Notes: generated from the letters alone by a model not told the origin. A stretch of DNA of 7,489 nt from Chloroflexota bacterium (GCA_023380955.1 JAMCTB010000018.1:1-7489), one strand, 5' to 3'; shown: positions 1-5,801, counted from the first letter of the stretch. A program made the numbers and translations.

Positions 1-27
1 CACGACCACAGAGAAGGTGATATGTAC

Positions 28-97
28 TGTCATGCTGAGCGCAGCGAAGCATCTCCCCGTGGCGAGAGGAGATCCTTCGCTATCGCTCAGGATGACA
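28..97. repeat. 70-bp imperfect palindromic intergenic repeat element
   Basis: The left arm (28-56, beginning TGTCATGCTGAGCGCAGCGA) is complementary to the right arm (68-97, ending CGCTCAGGATGACA), with two mismatches and a one-base indel around a loop of about 11 bases. Transcribed on either strand it would fold into a long hairpin. Arms of the form TGTCATnCTGAGCG-AGCGAAGnATCT are familiar to me as a dispersed intergenic repeat in Chloroflexota and several other phyla; that is recall, not a search. It contains no convincing gene, and the short reading frame crossing it is not codon-like. It may act as a transcript end for a gene left of the window or be a MITE-like element. Confidence 0.75.
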
Positions 98-653
98 CCT
101 GTCAGAACCATCGTGGCGGAGTACTAGGCTGCTACGGCGTCTACCCGGAAATGTGGGTCGCACCCAGGGGCCCCATGGACCCTTGCGGCGGTGGGGGGCT
201 GGATGTACACTACTTCCAACCTCTCACCTCGTCGCGCGGATCGGACTAACCCTGCTCGGGTCGTCCGGGGACGCTGCGGAGCCCCGGCCCATGGGGTTTT
301 CGGAGCGAACAGCCCGCCTCGCTTCCAAGGAAGTTGCTCACACCTCAGCGGTGCGAATCGCGAACTGTGCCGCCGTTGCCGGCGGCCACCTGTGAGGTCA
401 ACGGCCTGGAGTCGAGGTAGCGCCCAGGGCCGAGCGGCTCAAGGAGCACGGTTAGCGGCATCCGGAGTCGGTGCCGGACCTTCTGGAGGTGGTGCTTGAC
501 ATAAAGCGCGCGGTGTGTCACCTTTCTTGGCGTGTCGAGGTTGGTCTTCAGGCGGCTGTGTCCATCATCCTAGCCGCCGTCTTCTGGCATCTGTTCTCCG
601 TCGTTTCTTACACTCCGGGGCGTACTATCGCCTCAGAAAGGGAAGGGGAGGCT
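98..653 (+). other. Gene-free stretch upstream of the permease, rich in inverted repeats
   Basis: I see no credible protein gene, tRNA or recognisable riboswitch here. Several inverted repeats are present: CCGGGG (265-270) with CCCCGG (282-287); CCCC (282-285) with GGGG (293-296) followed by TTTT (297-300), which would exclude the first pairing; a long-range 10-bp stem 333-342 with 391-402 (two-base bulge at 397-398) enclosing a GCCGCC/GGCGGC hairpin (369-374/381-386); and GGCGGCT/AGCCGCC (551-557/572-578). This could be a structured leader or remnant intergenic DNA. Such pairings are common in GC-rich sequence, so only the multi-helix arrangement at 333-402 is mildly suggestive. Confidence 0.4.
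496..524 (+). promoter_or_regulatory. Weak sigma70-like promoter candidate for the permease gene
   Basis: A perfect TTGACA -35 hexamer lies at 496-501. At 17-bp spacing the -10 position (519-524, CACCTT) matches the consensus poorly, so the call rests almost entirely on the -35 box. If used, it would leave a leader of about 120 bases before the GTG start at 654. Confidence 0.22.
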
Positions 654-2093
654 GTGGCAAACCGATCCGTTGCGCTGGACCGGCCGGTCGTGGAGCGCGG
701 CTGGCTAGACAGATTCTTCAAGATCACCGAGAGCGGCAGCACGGTGAACACCGAGGTGGTGGCGGGCATCACCACCTTCATGGTGATGGCCTACATCATC
801 TTCGTCAACCCCTCGATCCTATCTTTCGCGGGCATCAAAGATCTCCAGGGCCTCGGGCCCGCTTTCCCCGCTGTCATGGCGGTGACCTGCCTCGTCGCCG
901 GCGTCATGACCATCTTCATGGGCCTCTACGGTAACTACCCCTTCGCACTGGCACCCGGTATGGGGCTGAACGCCGTCGTCGCGTTCCAGCTCATCGTCGG
1001 GATGAAGCTCCCCTGGCAGGCCGCCATGGGGGTCATCTTCATGGAAGGTATCGCCATCACCATCCTGGTGATCACCGGCTTCCGCCAAGCGGTGATGGAT
1101 GCGATCCCCATGACTCTCAAGAAGGCCATCGGCGTCGGCATCGGGCTCTTCATCTTCTTCATCGGCCTCGCGGACGGCGAGCTGATCAAGTACGGCGCCA
1201 AGAACCCCGCGACCCCTGTTGCCCTCGGCGACCTGACCACCGGCCCCGTCCTGGTGGCCATCGTGGGTCTCTTCCTCATCGTCTGGCTGATGGCCAAGCG
1301 GGTTAAGGGCGCCCTCCTCATCGGCATCCTGGCCAGCACCCTGCTGGCCATCGCGATCAACTACGCCAGCGGGATGAAGGCCTTCACCACCCCGGGCGTG
1401 GCCGTCATTCCCTCCTCCGTGGTGGACGTTCCCAACCTCTCCCTGCTGGGCCAGGGGATCAACTTCGGCGTCTTCGCCACGGTGGGGGTCATCACCGGCG
1501 TGCTGACCATCTTCTCCCTGATGCTGTCGGACTTCTTCGACACCATGGGGACGGTGATCGGCATCGGCGGTAAGGCCGGATGGCTGGACAAGAAGGGCAG
1601 CATGCCTCGATTGAACCGTATCCTGCTGGTGGACTCCCTGGCGGCTGTTTTCGGCGGCGCTGCCGGCTCCAGCTCGGCGACCACCTACATCGAGAGTGCT
1701 GCCGGCGTCGGCGAGGGTGCTCGCACCGGTTTGGCCTCGGTGGTGACCGGTGTCCTGTTCCTGCTGGCCATGTTCTTCGCCCCCATCGCGGGGGTGGTTC
1801 CGGCCCACGCCACGGCTCCGGCCCTGATCGTGGTGGGCTTCCTGATGGCCGCGGTGGCCAAGGACATCCCCTTCTCCGACATCGAAGAGGGGCTGCCTGC
1901 TCTGCTCACCATCGCCGTGATGCCCTTCACCTACAGCATCACCAACGGCATCGGCGTCGGGTTCGTCACCTACACCTTCCTGAAGATCGTGCTGGGCAAG
2001 GCGAACCAGCTCCACTGGGCGATGTACGTCGCCTCCCTGGCCTTCCTGGTCTACTTCGCCATGCCGTGGCTGCACGTGGCCTTCGGGATCTAG
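654..2093 (+). CDS. NCS2-family purine permease (AzgA/PbuG type)
   Basis: A 479-residue inner-membrane transporter, probably importing hypoxanthine, guanine or adenine by proton symport; the substrate is inferred from the family. Recognisable family blocks are an N-terminal LDRFFKIxESGSTVxTE segment leading into the first membrane helix, NPSILS (about residues 52-57), FALAPGMGLNA (97-107), FFDTMGT (294-300) and GSSSATTYIESAAGV (338-352). The rest is a series of hydrophobic helices consistent with the UraA-like fold. I chose GTG at 654 because a purine-rich ribosome binding site (AAGGGAAGGGGAGG, 638-651) sits just before it and family homology begins some 17 residues later. An in-frame GTG at 471 would add 61 residues unlike the family. 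It appears monocistronic, ended by the hairpin at 2113-2160. No purine gene is adjacent. Confidence 0.9.
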   Translation: MANRSVALDRPVVERGWLDRFFKITESGSTVNTEVVAGITTFMVMAYIIFVNPSILSFAGIKDLQGLGPAFPAVMAVTCLVAGVMTIFMGLYGNYPFALAPGMGLNAVVAFQLIVGMKLPWQAAMGVIFMEGIAITILVITGFRQAVMDAIPMTLKKAIGVGIGLFIFFIGLADGELIKYGAKNPATPVALGDLTTGPVLVAIVGLFLIVWLMAKRVKGALLIGILASTLLAIAINYASGMKAFTTPGVAVIPSSVVDVPNLSLLGQGINFGVFATVGVITGVLTIFSLMLSDFFDTMGTVIGIGGKAGWLDKKGSMPRLNRILLVDSLAAVFGGAAGSSSATTYIESAAGVGEGARTGLASVVTGVLFLLAMFFAPIAGVVPAHATAPALIVVGFLMAAVAKDIPFSDIEEGLPALLTIAVMPFTYSITNGIGVGFVTYTFLKIVLGKANQLHWAMYVASLAFLVYFAMPWLHVAFGI

Positions 2094-2112
2094 AGCTGTC
2101 CGATCCTGGCAT

Positions 2113-2160
2113 CGAGGGGTCGAGGCTTCAGCCGGTGAAGACTGAAGCCTCGACCCCTCG
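2113..2160 (+). terminator. Perfect 18-bp hairpin downstream of the permease
   Basis: The arm at 2113-2130 is exactly complementary to 2143-2160, with a 12-base loop (2131-2142). It begins 19 bases after the permease stop. The stem is long and GC-rich but no T-run follows (GCTTCTGAAA comes next), so it is not a textbook intrinsic terminator. It may act with Rho, protect the mRNA 3' end, or be a repeat element. It separates the permease from the peroxiredoxin gene. Confidence 0.6.
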
Positions 2161-2186
2161 GCTTCTGAAAGGTCCTCCCCTGGTAC

Positions 2187-2218
2187 GCGACGTGCCGAAC
2201 AATGGCTCGATACGTCGC
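2187..2218 (+). promoter_or_regulatory. Inverted repeat in the 5' region of the peroxiredoxin gene
   Basis: GCGACGT (2187-2193) and ACGTCGC (2212-2218) are perfect 7-base inverted arms 18 bases apart. GCC (2194-2196) and GGC (2204-2206) can extend the pairing with a 5-base bulge. The element ends six bases before the ribosome binding site at 2225-2231. It could be a dimeric-regulator operator or an mRNA hairpin. I could not identify a good promoter here, although AACAAT (2198-2203) could serve as a weak -10. Confidence 0.35.
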
Positions 2219-2238
2219 CGAGCAGAGGAGGTCTTTTC

Positions 2239-2763
2239 ATGTCCATACCGATTGGCCGCACCAAGAAAGCCACCGAGACGGTGACCCTCGCCGTTGGCGA
2301 TGAGGCCCCCGACTTCACCCTCCCCACTCACCTCGGACAGGCGATCGGCGCCGGCAGCAGCAGCCACTTCACCCTGAGCAGCCTGCGGGGAAAGAGATTC
2401 GTGCTGCTCGTCTTCTTCCCCCTGGCCTTCACCCCCGTTTGATCGGTCGAGGTGCCTTCGTTGGAGGCAGACAAGGATCGCTTCGACCAGCTGGAGACCG
2501 ACATCGTCGGCATCAGCGTCGACCACATACCCGTTCTGAAGAGCTGGGCGCTGTCCCTGGGGGGCATCAGCTACCCGCTCGTCTCCGATTTCTGGCCCCA
2601 CGGGATGGTGGCCAGCCAGTACGGCGTCCTGCGGGACGACGGCTACAGCGAGCGGGCCAACTTCATCATCGATAAGAACGGACAGGTCGCCTACATCGAC
2701 GTGCACGACATCGGCGAGCAGCCCGAGAACGAGGAGCTACTGGAGATCCTGAGGCGGCTCTGA
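2239..2763 (+). CDS. Selenocysteine-containing peroxiredoxin (AhpC/TSA family), TGA at codon 68 read as Sec
   Basis: Reduces hydrogen peroxide or organic hydroperoxides in the cytoplasm; it resembles the AhpE/Bcp-like peroxiredoxins. ATG 2239 follows GAGGAGG (2225-2231) at 7-base spacing. The frame has a thioredoxin-fold start (VGDEAPDFTLPT, residues 19-30), the strand before the active site (RFVLLVFFPLAFTPV, 53-67), a TGA at 2440-2442, and then continues in the same frame for 106 more residues of family-like sequence (VGISVDHIP, 90-98; GGISYPLVSDF, 108-118; RANFIIDKNG, 139-148) to a TGA stop at 2761. Family members have P-x3-T-x2-C here; this gene has P61-x3-T65-x2-TGA68, so the TGA replaces the peroxidatic cysteine itself. 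R139 probably corresponds to the conserved active-site arginine. Full length is 174 residues, typical for the family, with no cysteine anywhere, implying a 1-Sec mechanism needing an external thiol. Sec peroxiredoxins (PrxU in Eubacterium acidaminophilum) are known. The alternative is a Cys-to-stop mutation or a sequencing error, but the exact position and the hairpin at 2445-2488 favour Sec. Confidence 0.85.
2445..2488 (+). promoter_or_regulatory. Candidate bacterial SECIS element within the peroxiredoxin gene
   Basis: Just after the TGA at 2440-2442 the coding sequence can fold. The inner stem is TGCCTT (2453-2458) with GAGGCA (2464-2469), one G-U pair, and a 5-base loop CGTTG (2459-2463) carrying a G among its first two bases. 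An outer stem GGTCGAGG (2445-2452) pairs with CTTCGACC (2481-2488), leaving an 11-base bulge on the 3' side. Sixteen bases separate the TGA from the loop, at the short end of the 16-37 range I recall for bacterial SECIS elements. SelB would bind this hairpin and deliver Sec-tRNA. The fold was drawn by eye and no energy was computed. Confidence 0.5.
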
Positions 2764-2829
2764 GGGCGGAGAGGACTCACCGCGGGGACCGGGGGGACCC
2801 GACCGGTAGTGGGCGTCTCCCGGGGAGCC

Positions 2830-2858
2830 TTGCCAACTTTTCCGTTCCGGGTCATCAT
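2830..2858 (+). promoter_or_regulatory. Possible promoter for the SDR gene
   Basis: TTGCCA (2830-2835) and CATCAT (2853-2858) lie 17 bp apart in the 152-bp gap before the SDR gene, with moderate -35 and -10 matches. A short inverted repeat, TCAAC (2884-2888) with GTTGA (2899-2903), lies downstream just before the ribosome binding site and could be an operator. Both are weak. Confidence 0.3.
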
Positions 2859-2915
2859 ATGGCGCGAGGTTCAATCCTCGAAGTCAACATCTACGCACGT
2901 TGAGGTGGGGAAGAT

Positions 2916-3731
2916 ATGAGCGAGTCGGAGTTCGAGGGGCGCGTCGTCGTCATCACGGGGGGCGCCGGTGTCCTGTGCAGCGCCATGGCCAGGGCGCTGG
3001 CCCAGCGGGGAGCCAGGATCGCGATCCTCCAGCGCAGGTTGGAGGTGGCCGAGACCCTCGCCGCACGGCTTAGGGCCGAGGGCGGGAGCGCCCTGGCGGT
3101 CAGCGTCGACGTGCTGGACCGACAGGCAGTGGAGGCGGCCGCCGAGCGGGTGCTGGCCGAATACGGTCGGGTGGACGCCCTGATCAACGGCGCCGGGGGC
3201 AACCGGACGGAAGCCACCACCTCGGCAGAGCGCACCTTCTTCGATCTGCCCGCGGAGGCCGTGCGCTCGGTCTTCGACCTGAACCTGCTGGGCACCATCA
3301 TCCCCAGCCAGGTCTTCGGTCGCCAGATGGTGGCCCAGGGCAAGGGCGCCATCCTGAACGTCGCCTCCATGTCCTCCTACCGTCCCCTGACCCGGACCAT
3401 GGCCTACTCCGCGGCGAAGGCGGGGATCGTGAACTTCACCCAGTGGCTGGCGGTGCACCTGTCCCAGGAGTACTCCCCCAACATTCGGGTGAACGCCATC
3501 GCGCCGGGCTTCTTCCTGACCGATCAGAACCGCTACCTGCTGACCGACAGGGAGACGGGGGAGCTGACGCCCCGTGGGAGGGCGATCCTGGCCCACACCC
3601 CCCAGGGGCGGTTCGGCACCCCCGAGGATCTGGTGGGCGCGGTGCTGTGGCTGCTCTCCGACTCCGCCAGCTTCGTCCACGGGGCCGTGATCCCCATCGA
3701 CGGCGGCTTCTCCGCCTTCTCGGGGGTCTGA
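2916..3731 (+). CDS. Short-chain dehydrogenase/reductase, D-mannonate oxidoreductase (fructuronate reductase)-like
   Basis: A 271-residue classical SDR, probably an NAD(P)(H)-dependent cytoplasmic oxidoreductase. The Rossmann start is VVITGGAGVLCSAMARALA (residues 11-29), where the usual TGxxxGxG is shortened to TGGxGVLC. D65 is the adenine-pocket acidic residue, NGAGG (91-95) the family NAG-like motif, N123 the structural asparagine, and S151-x12-Y164-x3-K168 the catalytic set. The NGAGGNRTEATT block, the FFDLPAEAVRSVFDLNLLGT block, APGFFLTDQNR (196-206) and the ending PIDGGFSAFSGV are what I remember from the SDR-type UxuB enzymes that reduce fructuronate to mannonate. Substrate is inferred; another sugar acid or 2-keto-3-deoxy compound is possible. 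ATG 2916 follows GAGGTGGGG (2902-2910). No other hexuronate gene is visible, so its partner pathway is unclear. Confidence 0.85.
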   Translation: MSESEFEGRVVVITGGAGVLCSAMARALAQRGARIAILQRRLEVAETLAARLRAEGGSALAVSVDVLDRQAVEAAAERVLAEYGRVDALINGAGGNRTEATTSAERTFFDLPAEAVRSVFDLNLLGTIIPSQVFGRQMVAQGKGAILNVASMSSYRPLTRTMAYSAAKAGIVNFTQWLAVHLSQEYSPNIRVNAIAPGFFLTDQNRYLLTDRETGELTPRGRAILAHTPQGRFGTPEDLVGAVLWLLSDSASFVHGAVIPIDGGFSAFSGV

Positions 3732-3830
3732 CCCGACCTCTGCAACTTTCGACGTAGCCCGCTGCGCGATCGGTATCCACCATCCCTCCGATGACCGGTC
3801 CTCGGCCTTTCCCGGAAATGTGCCGCGCCC
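3732..3830 (+). other. Intergenic stretch after the SDR gene, no gene seen
   Basis: About 100 bases with no coding potential and no strong terminator. A perfect 8-base palindrome, GACCGGTC, lies at 3793-3800. The remainder of the gap to 4068 holds the repeat, promoter, operator and leader listed separately. Confidence 0.4.
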
Positions 3831-3859
3831 CGAGACGTGCGGACACGAGACGTGCGGAC
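3831..3859 (+). repeat. Tandem repeat, two copies of a 15-bp unit, upstream of the gntR promoter
   Basis: CGAGACGTGCGGAC occurs at 3831-3844 and again at 3846-3859, separated by one A, giving a 15-bp period. It ends three bases before the TTGACT box at 3863. Two identical sites at 15-bp spacing right before a -35 box could bind an activator, or may simply be a small duplication. Confidence 0.75.
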
Positions 3860-3862
3860 CCC

Positions 3863-3893
3863 TTGACTTTTCTGGTGGATGATATAGCATAAT
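3863..3893 (+). promoter_or_regulatory. Promoter candidate for the gntR-lyase-hydratase cluster
   Basis: TTGACT (3863-3868) is a 5/6 match to the -35 consensus. Possible -10 boxes are TAGCAT (3885-3890, 16-bp spacing) or CATAAT (3888-3893, 5/6 match, 19-bp spacing), in an AT-rich patch that stands out in this GC-rich window. The palindrome at 3887-3908 overlaps the -10 and start-site region, as expected for a repressed promoter. Confidence 0.55.
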
Positions 3894-3908
3894 TGTATGC
3901 AATTATGC
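3887..3908. promoter_or_regulatory. Perfect palindromic operator, probably for the downstream GntR regulator
   Basis: GCATAATTG (3887-3895) and CAATTATGC (3900-3908) are perfect 9-base inverted arms around TATG. The core ATTGTATGCAAT is close to the ATTGTATACAAT-type sites I associate with FCD-family GntR regulators (recall). It overlaps the promoter's -10 region and lies about 160 bases before gntR, so autoregulation of the cluster is the natural reading. Confidence 0.65.
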
Positions 3909-4068
3909 CGCAGCAGGAAGCCCCCCCTACTTCCGGGCTTTCTCGGTGCTCGGCAATCGCTTCAGCCGTCGCGCTTGAGAGGCTGGAACGGAGTCCCTTC
4001 CTCCCGGCCGAGCTCACAGCTCAGTTGCCGCCCACGCGAGACGAGCCTGTCACTGGAGGCGCCAATCG
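3909..4068 (+). other. 160-base leader of gntR with short inverted repeats
   Basis: No gene is supported; two short frames starting at 3893 and 3897 look like chance. GGAAGCCC (3916-3923) can pair with GGGCTTTC (3935-3942), while GGAAG (3916-3920) can instead pair with CTTCC (3930-3934), so the two hairpins exclude each other. CAGCC/GGCTG (3963-3967/3981-3985) and GAGCT/AGCTC (4010-4014/4018-4022) are further small stems. The ribosome binding site of gntR, GGAGG, is at 4055-4059. Confidence 0.35.
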
Positions 4069-4806
4069 ATGTTGAGTAGTGGCCTTGGGATCCCAGCGCA
4101 AGACCAGATGGTCCGAAGGGGTGCCAGGGATATTGTCTACGCGCAGCTGCGCCAGCTCATCGTGAGCGGCGAGCTGGAGCCCGGCGCGTGCATCGCCGAG
4201 AAGGCGCTGGCCGCCCGCGTGGGCATGAGCCGGACTCCGCTTCGGGAGAGCATAAAGGCGCTGGAAACCCAGGGTTTCATGACCAGGCTCCCCAACGGTC
4301 GTCTGATGGTTGCATCCTTGAGCCCGAGGGGGCTGCGCGATCTCTATGCGACGCGACTCGCTATCGAGCGATTGATCGTCCAGTCGGTGGTGAGCGAGGC
4401 GACCGACGGCCAGATCCAAGAGACCCTCGACCCGATAGCCGCATCGATCCGGTCTGCCGTGGAGGTTGCTCATCCGGAGGCACGGGCCTTCGGCGAGCGT
4501 TTCCACTACGCCCTGGCCGAGATATGCCCGAACAGGGTGGCCAGCACCATCCTGTGGGAGCTGAAGGATCGCATCGCCCTCTACCGGAAGATCGGCCCGG
4601 ACCGCAGCCCCGGACGGCGCATGCAGGCCGCGAAGGACCATCTGCGCATCTATGAACTGGTCCGCGCGAGGCAAGCATCGGAGGCTGTGGAGCTGTTGGA
4701 GGAGCATATCCGACGGAGCCAGGAGGTGACCCTGGGCTTCATTGCCGACACCCCCCTCTCCAGTGGGGAGACATCGCACCAACCGTCGGGCCCTACGTCG
4801 CTGTAG
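4069..4806 (+). CDS. GntR-family transcriptional regulator with FCD effector domain
   Basis: A 245-residue DNA-binding regulator. The N-terminal winged helix-turn-helix spans about residues 17-82, with the recognition region AARVGMSRTPLRESIKALETQGF (48-70). An all-helical FCD domain follows (about 88-222). The four residues expected to hold a metal in FCD domains are all present: D91, H146, H191 and H213. Such domains usually sense small carboxylates, which suits the adjacent hydratase and lyase. ATG 4069 has GGAGG at 4055-4059 with 9-base spacing; an in-frame ATG at residue 14 is a weaker alternative. It is the first gene of the cluster, 41 bases before the lyase gene, and is probably an autorepressor acting at 3887-3908. 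The C-terminal tail (about 226-245) is polar and probably disordered. Confidence 0.93.
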   Translation: MLSSGLGIPAQDQMVRRGARDIVYAQLRQLIVSGELEPGACIAEKALAARVGMSRTPLRESIKALETQGFMTRLPNGRLMVASLSPRGLRDLYATRLAIERLIVQSVVSEATDGQIQETLDPIAASIRSAVEVAHPEARAFGERFHYALAEICPNRVASTILWELKDRIALYRKIGPDRSPGRRMQAAKDHLRIYELVRARQASEAVELLEEHIRRSQEVTLGFIADTPLSSGETSHQPSGPTSL

Positions 4807-4847
4807 GACTCAGCCCGATCAGCTTACAACGCATTGGAGGTCTGCCG

Positions 4848-5801
4848 ATGAACGGAGCAAGGCGACTCCGCGAGCTTCTTGCTCAGCCCGGACCTATCAT
4901 CTGCCCCGGTGTCTTCGACTGCGTTTCGGCCAAGGTGGCCGAGAGGGCGGGTTTCCCCGCGGCGTCCATCAGCGGCGCAGCCCTCACCGCCAGCGTCCTC
5001 GGATACCCGGACGTCGGGCTCCAGACGATGCCCGAGATCCTCAACCAGGCCCGCAACATAGCGCGTTCGGTGGAGATCCCGGTCACCGTGGATGCGGACA
5101 CCGGCTTCGGCAACGCCCTGAACGTCATGCGCGCCGTTCGAGAGTTCGAGGCCGCGGGCCTAGCGGGGATGATGATCGAGGACCAGACCTTTCCGAAGCG
5201 GTGCGGGCACTTCGAGGGGAAGAACGTCATACCCGCCGAGGAGATGGCGATCAAGATCAGGGCCGCCTGCGAGGCGAGGCGGAGCGACGACTTCGTGATC
5301 ATAGGCAGGACGGATGCGAGGGCGATCCACGGGCTGGACCACGCGATAGAGCGGGCGCTGATGTACTGTGAGGCGGGGGCGGACGTGATCTTCGTCGAGG
5401 CCCTCATGAGCGTCGAGGAGATGAGGAGGGTGGCCGAAGCCATCCCGAAGCCGCTGAAGGCGAACATGAACGACGGCGGTAAGACCCCGATGGTGCACTA
5501 CCAGCAGCTGTACGAGCTGGGTTTCAAGCTGCTCAACTACTCGGGGATGCTCCAGCGAGCGGCCATACGGGCGATGCTGGACGTGGCAGAGCTGCTGAAG
5601 CGGGAGGGCACCACGGCCTCTGCCTATCCCAGTCGCATCTGCGACCTCACCGAGCGGAGCGACCTGCTGGGTCTCGCCCAGTTCTACGCCCTGGAGGAGA
5701 GGCTGTACGGGCCGATGATGGAGACCGAGGGCAGCTGGAGAAAAGAACTGGAGGCGCGGGCGCACCGTGAAGGCATCGACAGCCGGCGCTTGCCAATCTA
5801 G
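4848..5801 (+). CDS. Isocitrate lyase/PEP mutase superfamily lyase (2-methylisocitrate or 2,3-dimethylmalate lyase-like)
   Basis: A 317-residue (beta/alpha)8 enzyme expected to cleave a C-C bond of a 2-hydroxy-dicarboxylate or tricarboxylate, releasing pyruvate, glyoxylate or similar. Visible motifs are CPGVFDCVSAKVAERAGF (residues 19-36), SGAALTASVLGYPDVG (42-57), the Mg-binding VDADTGFGN (81-89, with D82 and D84), IEDQ (110-113) and the lyase loop P-K117-R118-C119-G120-H121. The C119 residue in KRCGH marks true lyases such as PrpB and separates this protein from PEP mutase and related enzymes. R154 in IGRTDAR and E184 lie in the C-terminal half of the barrel. ATG 4848 follows GGAGG (4836-4840) at 7-base spacing. 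The next gene, 47 bases downstream, is an aconitase-type hydratase, so the product of one may feed the other. Methylisocitrate, dimethylmalate or a citramalate-like acid are candidates; sequence alone does not choose. Confidence 0.9.
   Translation: MNGARRLRELLAQPGPIICPGVFDCVSAKVAERAGFPAASISGAALTASVLGYPDVGLQTMPEILNQARNIARSVEIPVTVDADTGFGNALNVMRAVREFEAAGLAGMMIEDQTFPKRCGHFEGKNVIPAEEMAIKIRAACEARRSDDFVIIGRTDARAIHGLDHAIERALMYCEAGADVIFVEALMSVEEMRRVAEAIPKPLKANMNDGGKTPMVHYQQLYELGFKLLNYSGMLQRAAIRAMLDVAELLKREGTTASAYPSRICDLTERSDLLGLAQFYALEERLYGPMMETEGSWRKELEARAHREGIDSRRLPI

Noticed and set aside
130..175. Possible purine riboswitch fragment (GTCTACCCGG-like) before a purine permease
   Set aside because: The paired P1/P2/P3 layout and the conserved upstream TATAA-like junction are not present, and it lies about 500 bases before the start codon.
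471..653. N-terminal extension of the permease from GTG 471
   Set aside because: The added 61 residues do not resemble the family, no good ribosome binding site precedes 471, and GTG 654 has a strong purine-rich site and gives a normal length.
819..2327. 502-codon open frame on the - strand opposite the permease
   Set aside because: Its composition is extremely rich in Asp, Gly, His and Glu with no recognisable domain, as expected from the complement of a GC-rich gene, and the + strand gene has clear family motifs.
2239..2442. A short 67-residue gene ending at TGA 2442, followed by a separate gene starting at 2452
   Set aside because: Both halves are in the same frame and together form one full-length peroxiredoxin. 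The break falls at the catalytic residue, and the GTG/ATG-like start at 2452 has no fitting ribosome binding site and would begin after the active site.
144..3822. 12-base match CCCGGAAATGTG at 144-155 and 3811-3822
   Set aside because: One or two 12-base repeats are expected by chance in a window of this length, and the flanks do not match.
2871..3902. 343-codon open frame on the - strand opposite the SDR gene
   Set aside because: Low-complexity Gly/Pro/Asp/His-rich translation with no domain; it is a shadow of the SDR coding sequence.
3893..4079. Two 60-codon frames starting at 3893 and 3897
   Set aside because: They begin inside the operator palindrome, lack ribosome binding sites, overlap each other in different frames and have no recognisable sequence character.
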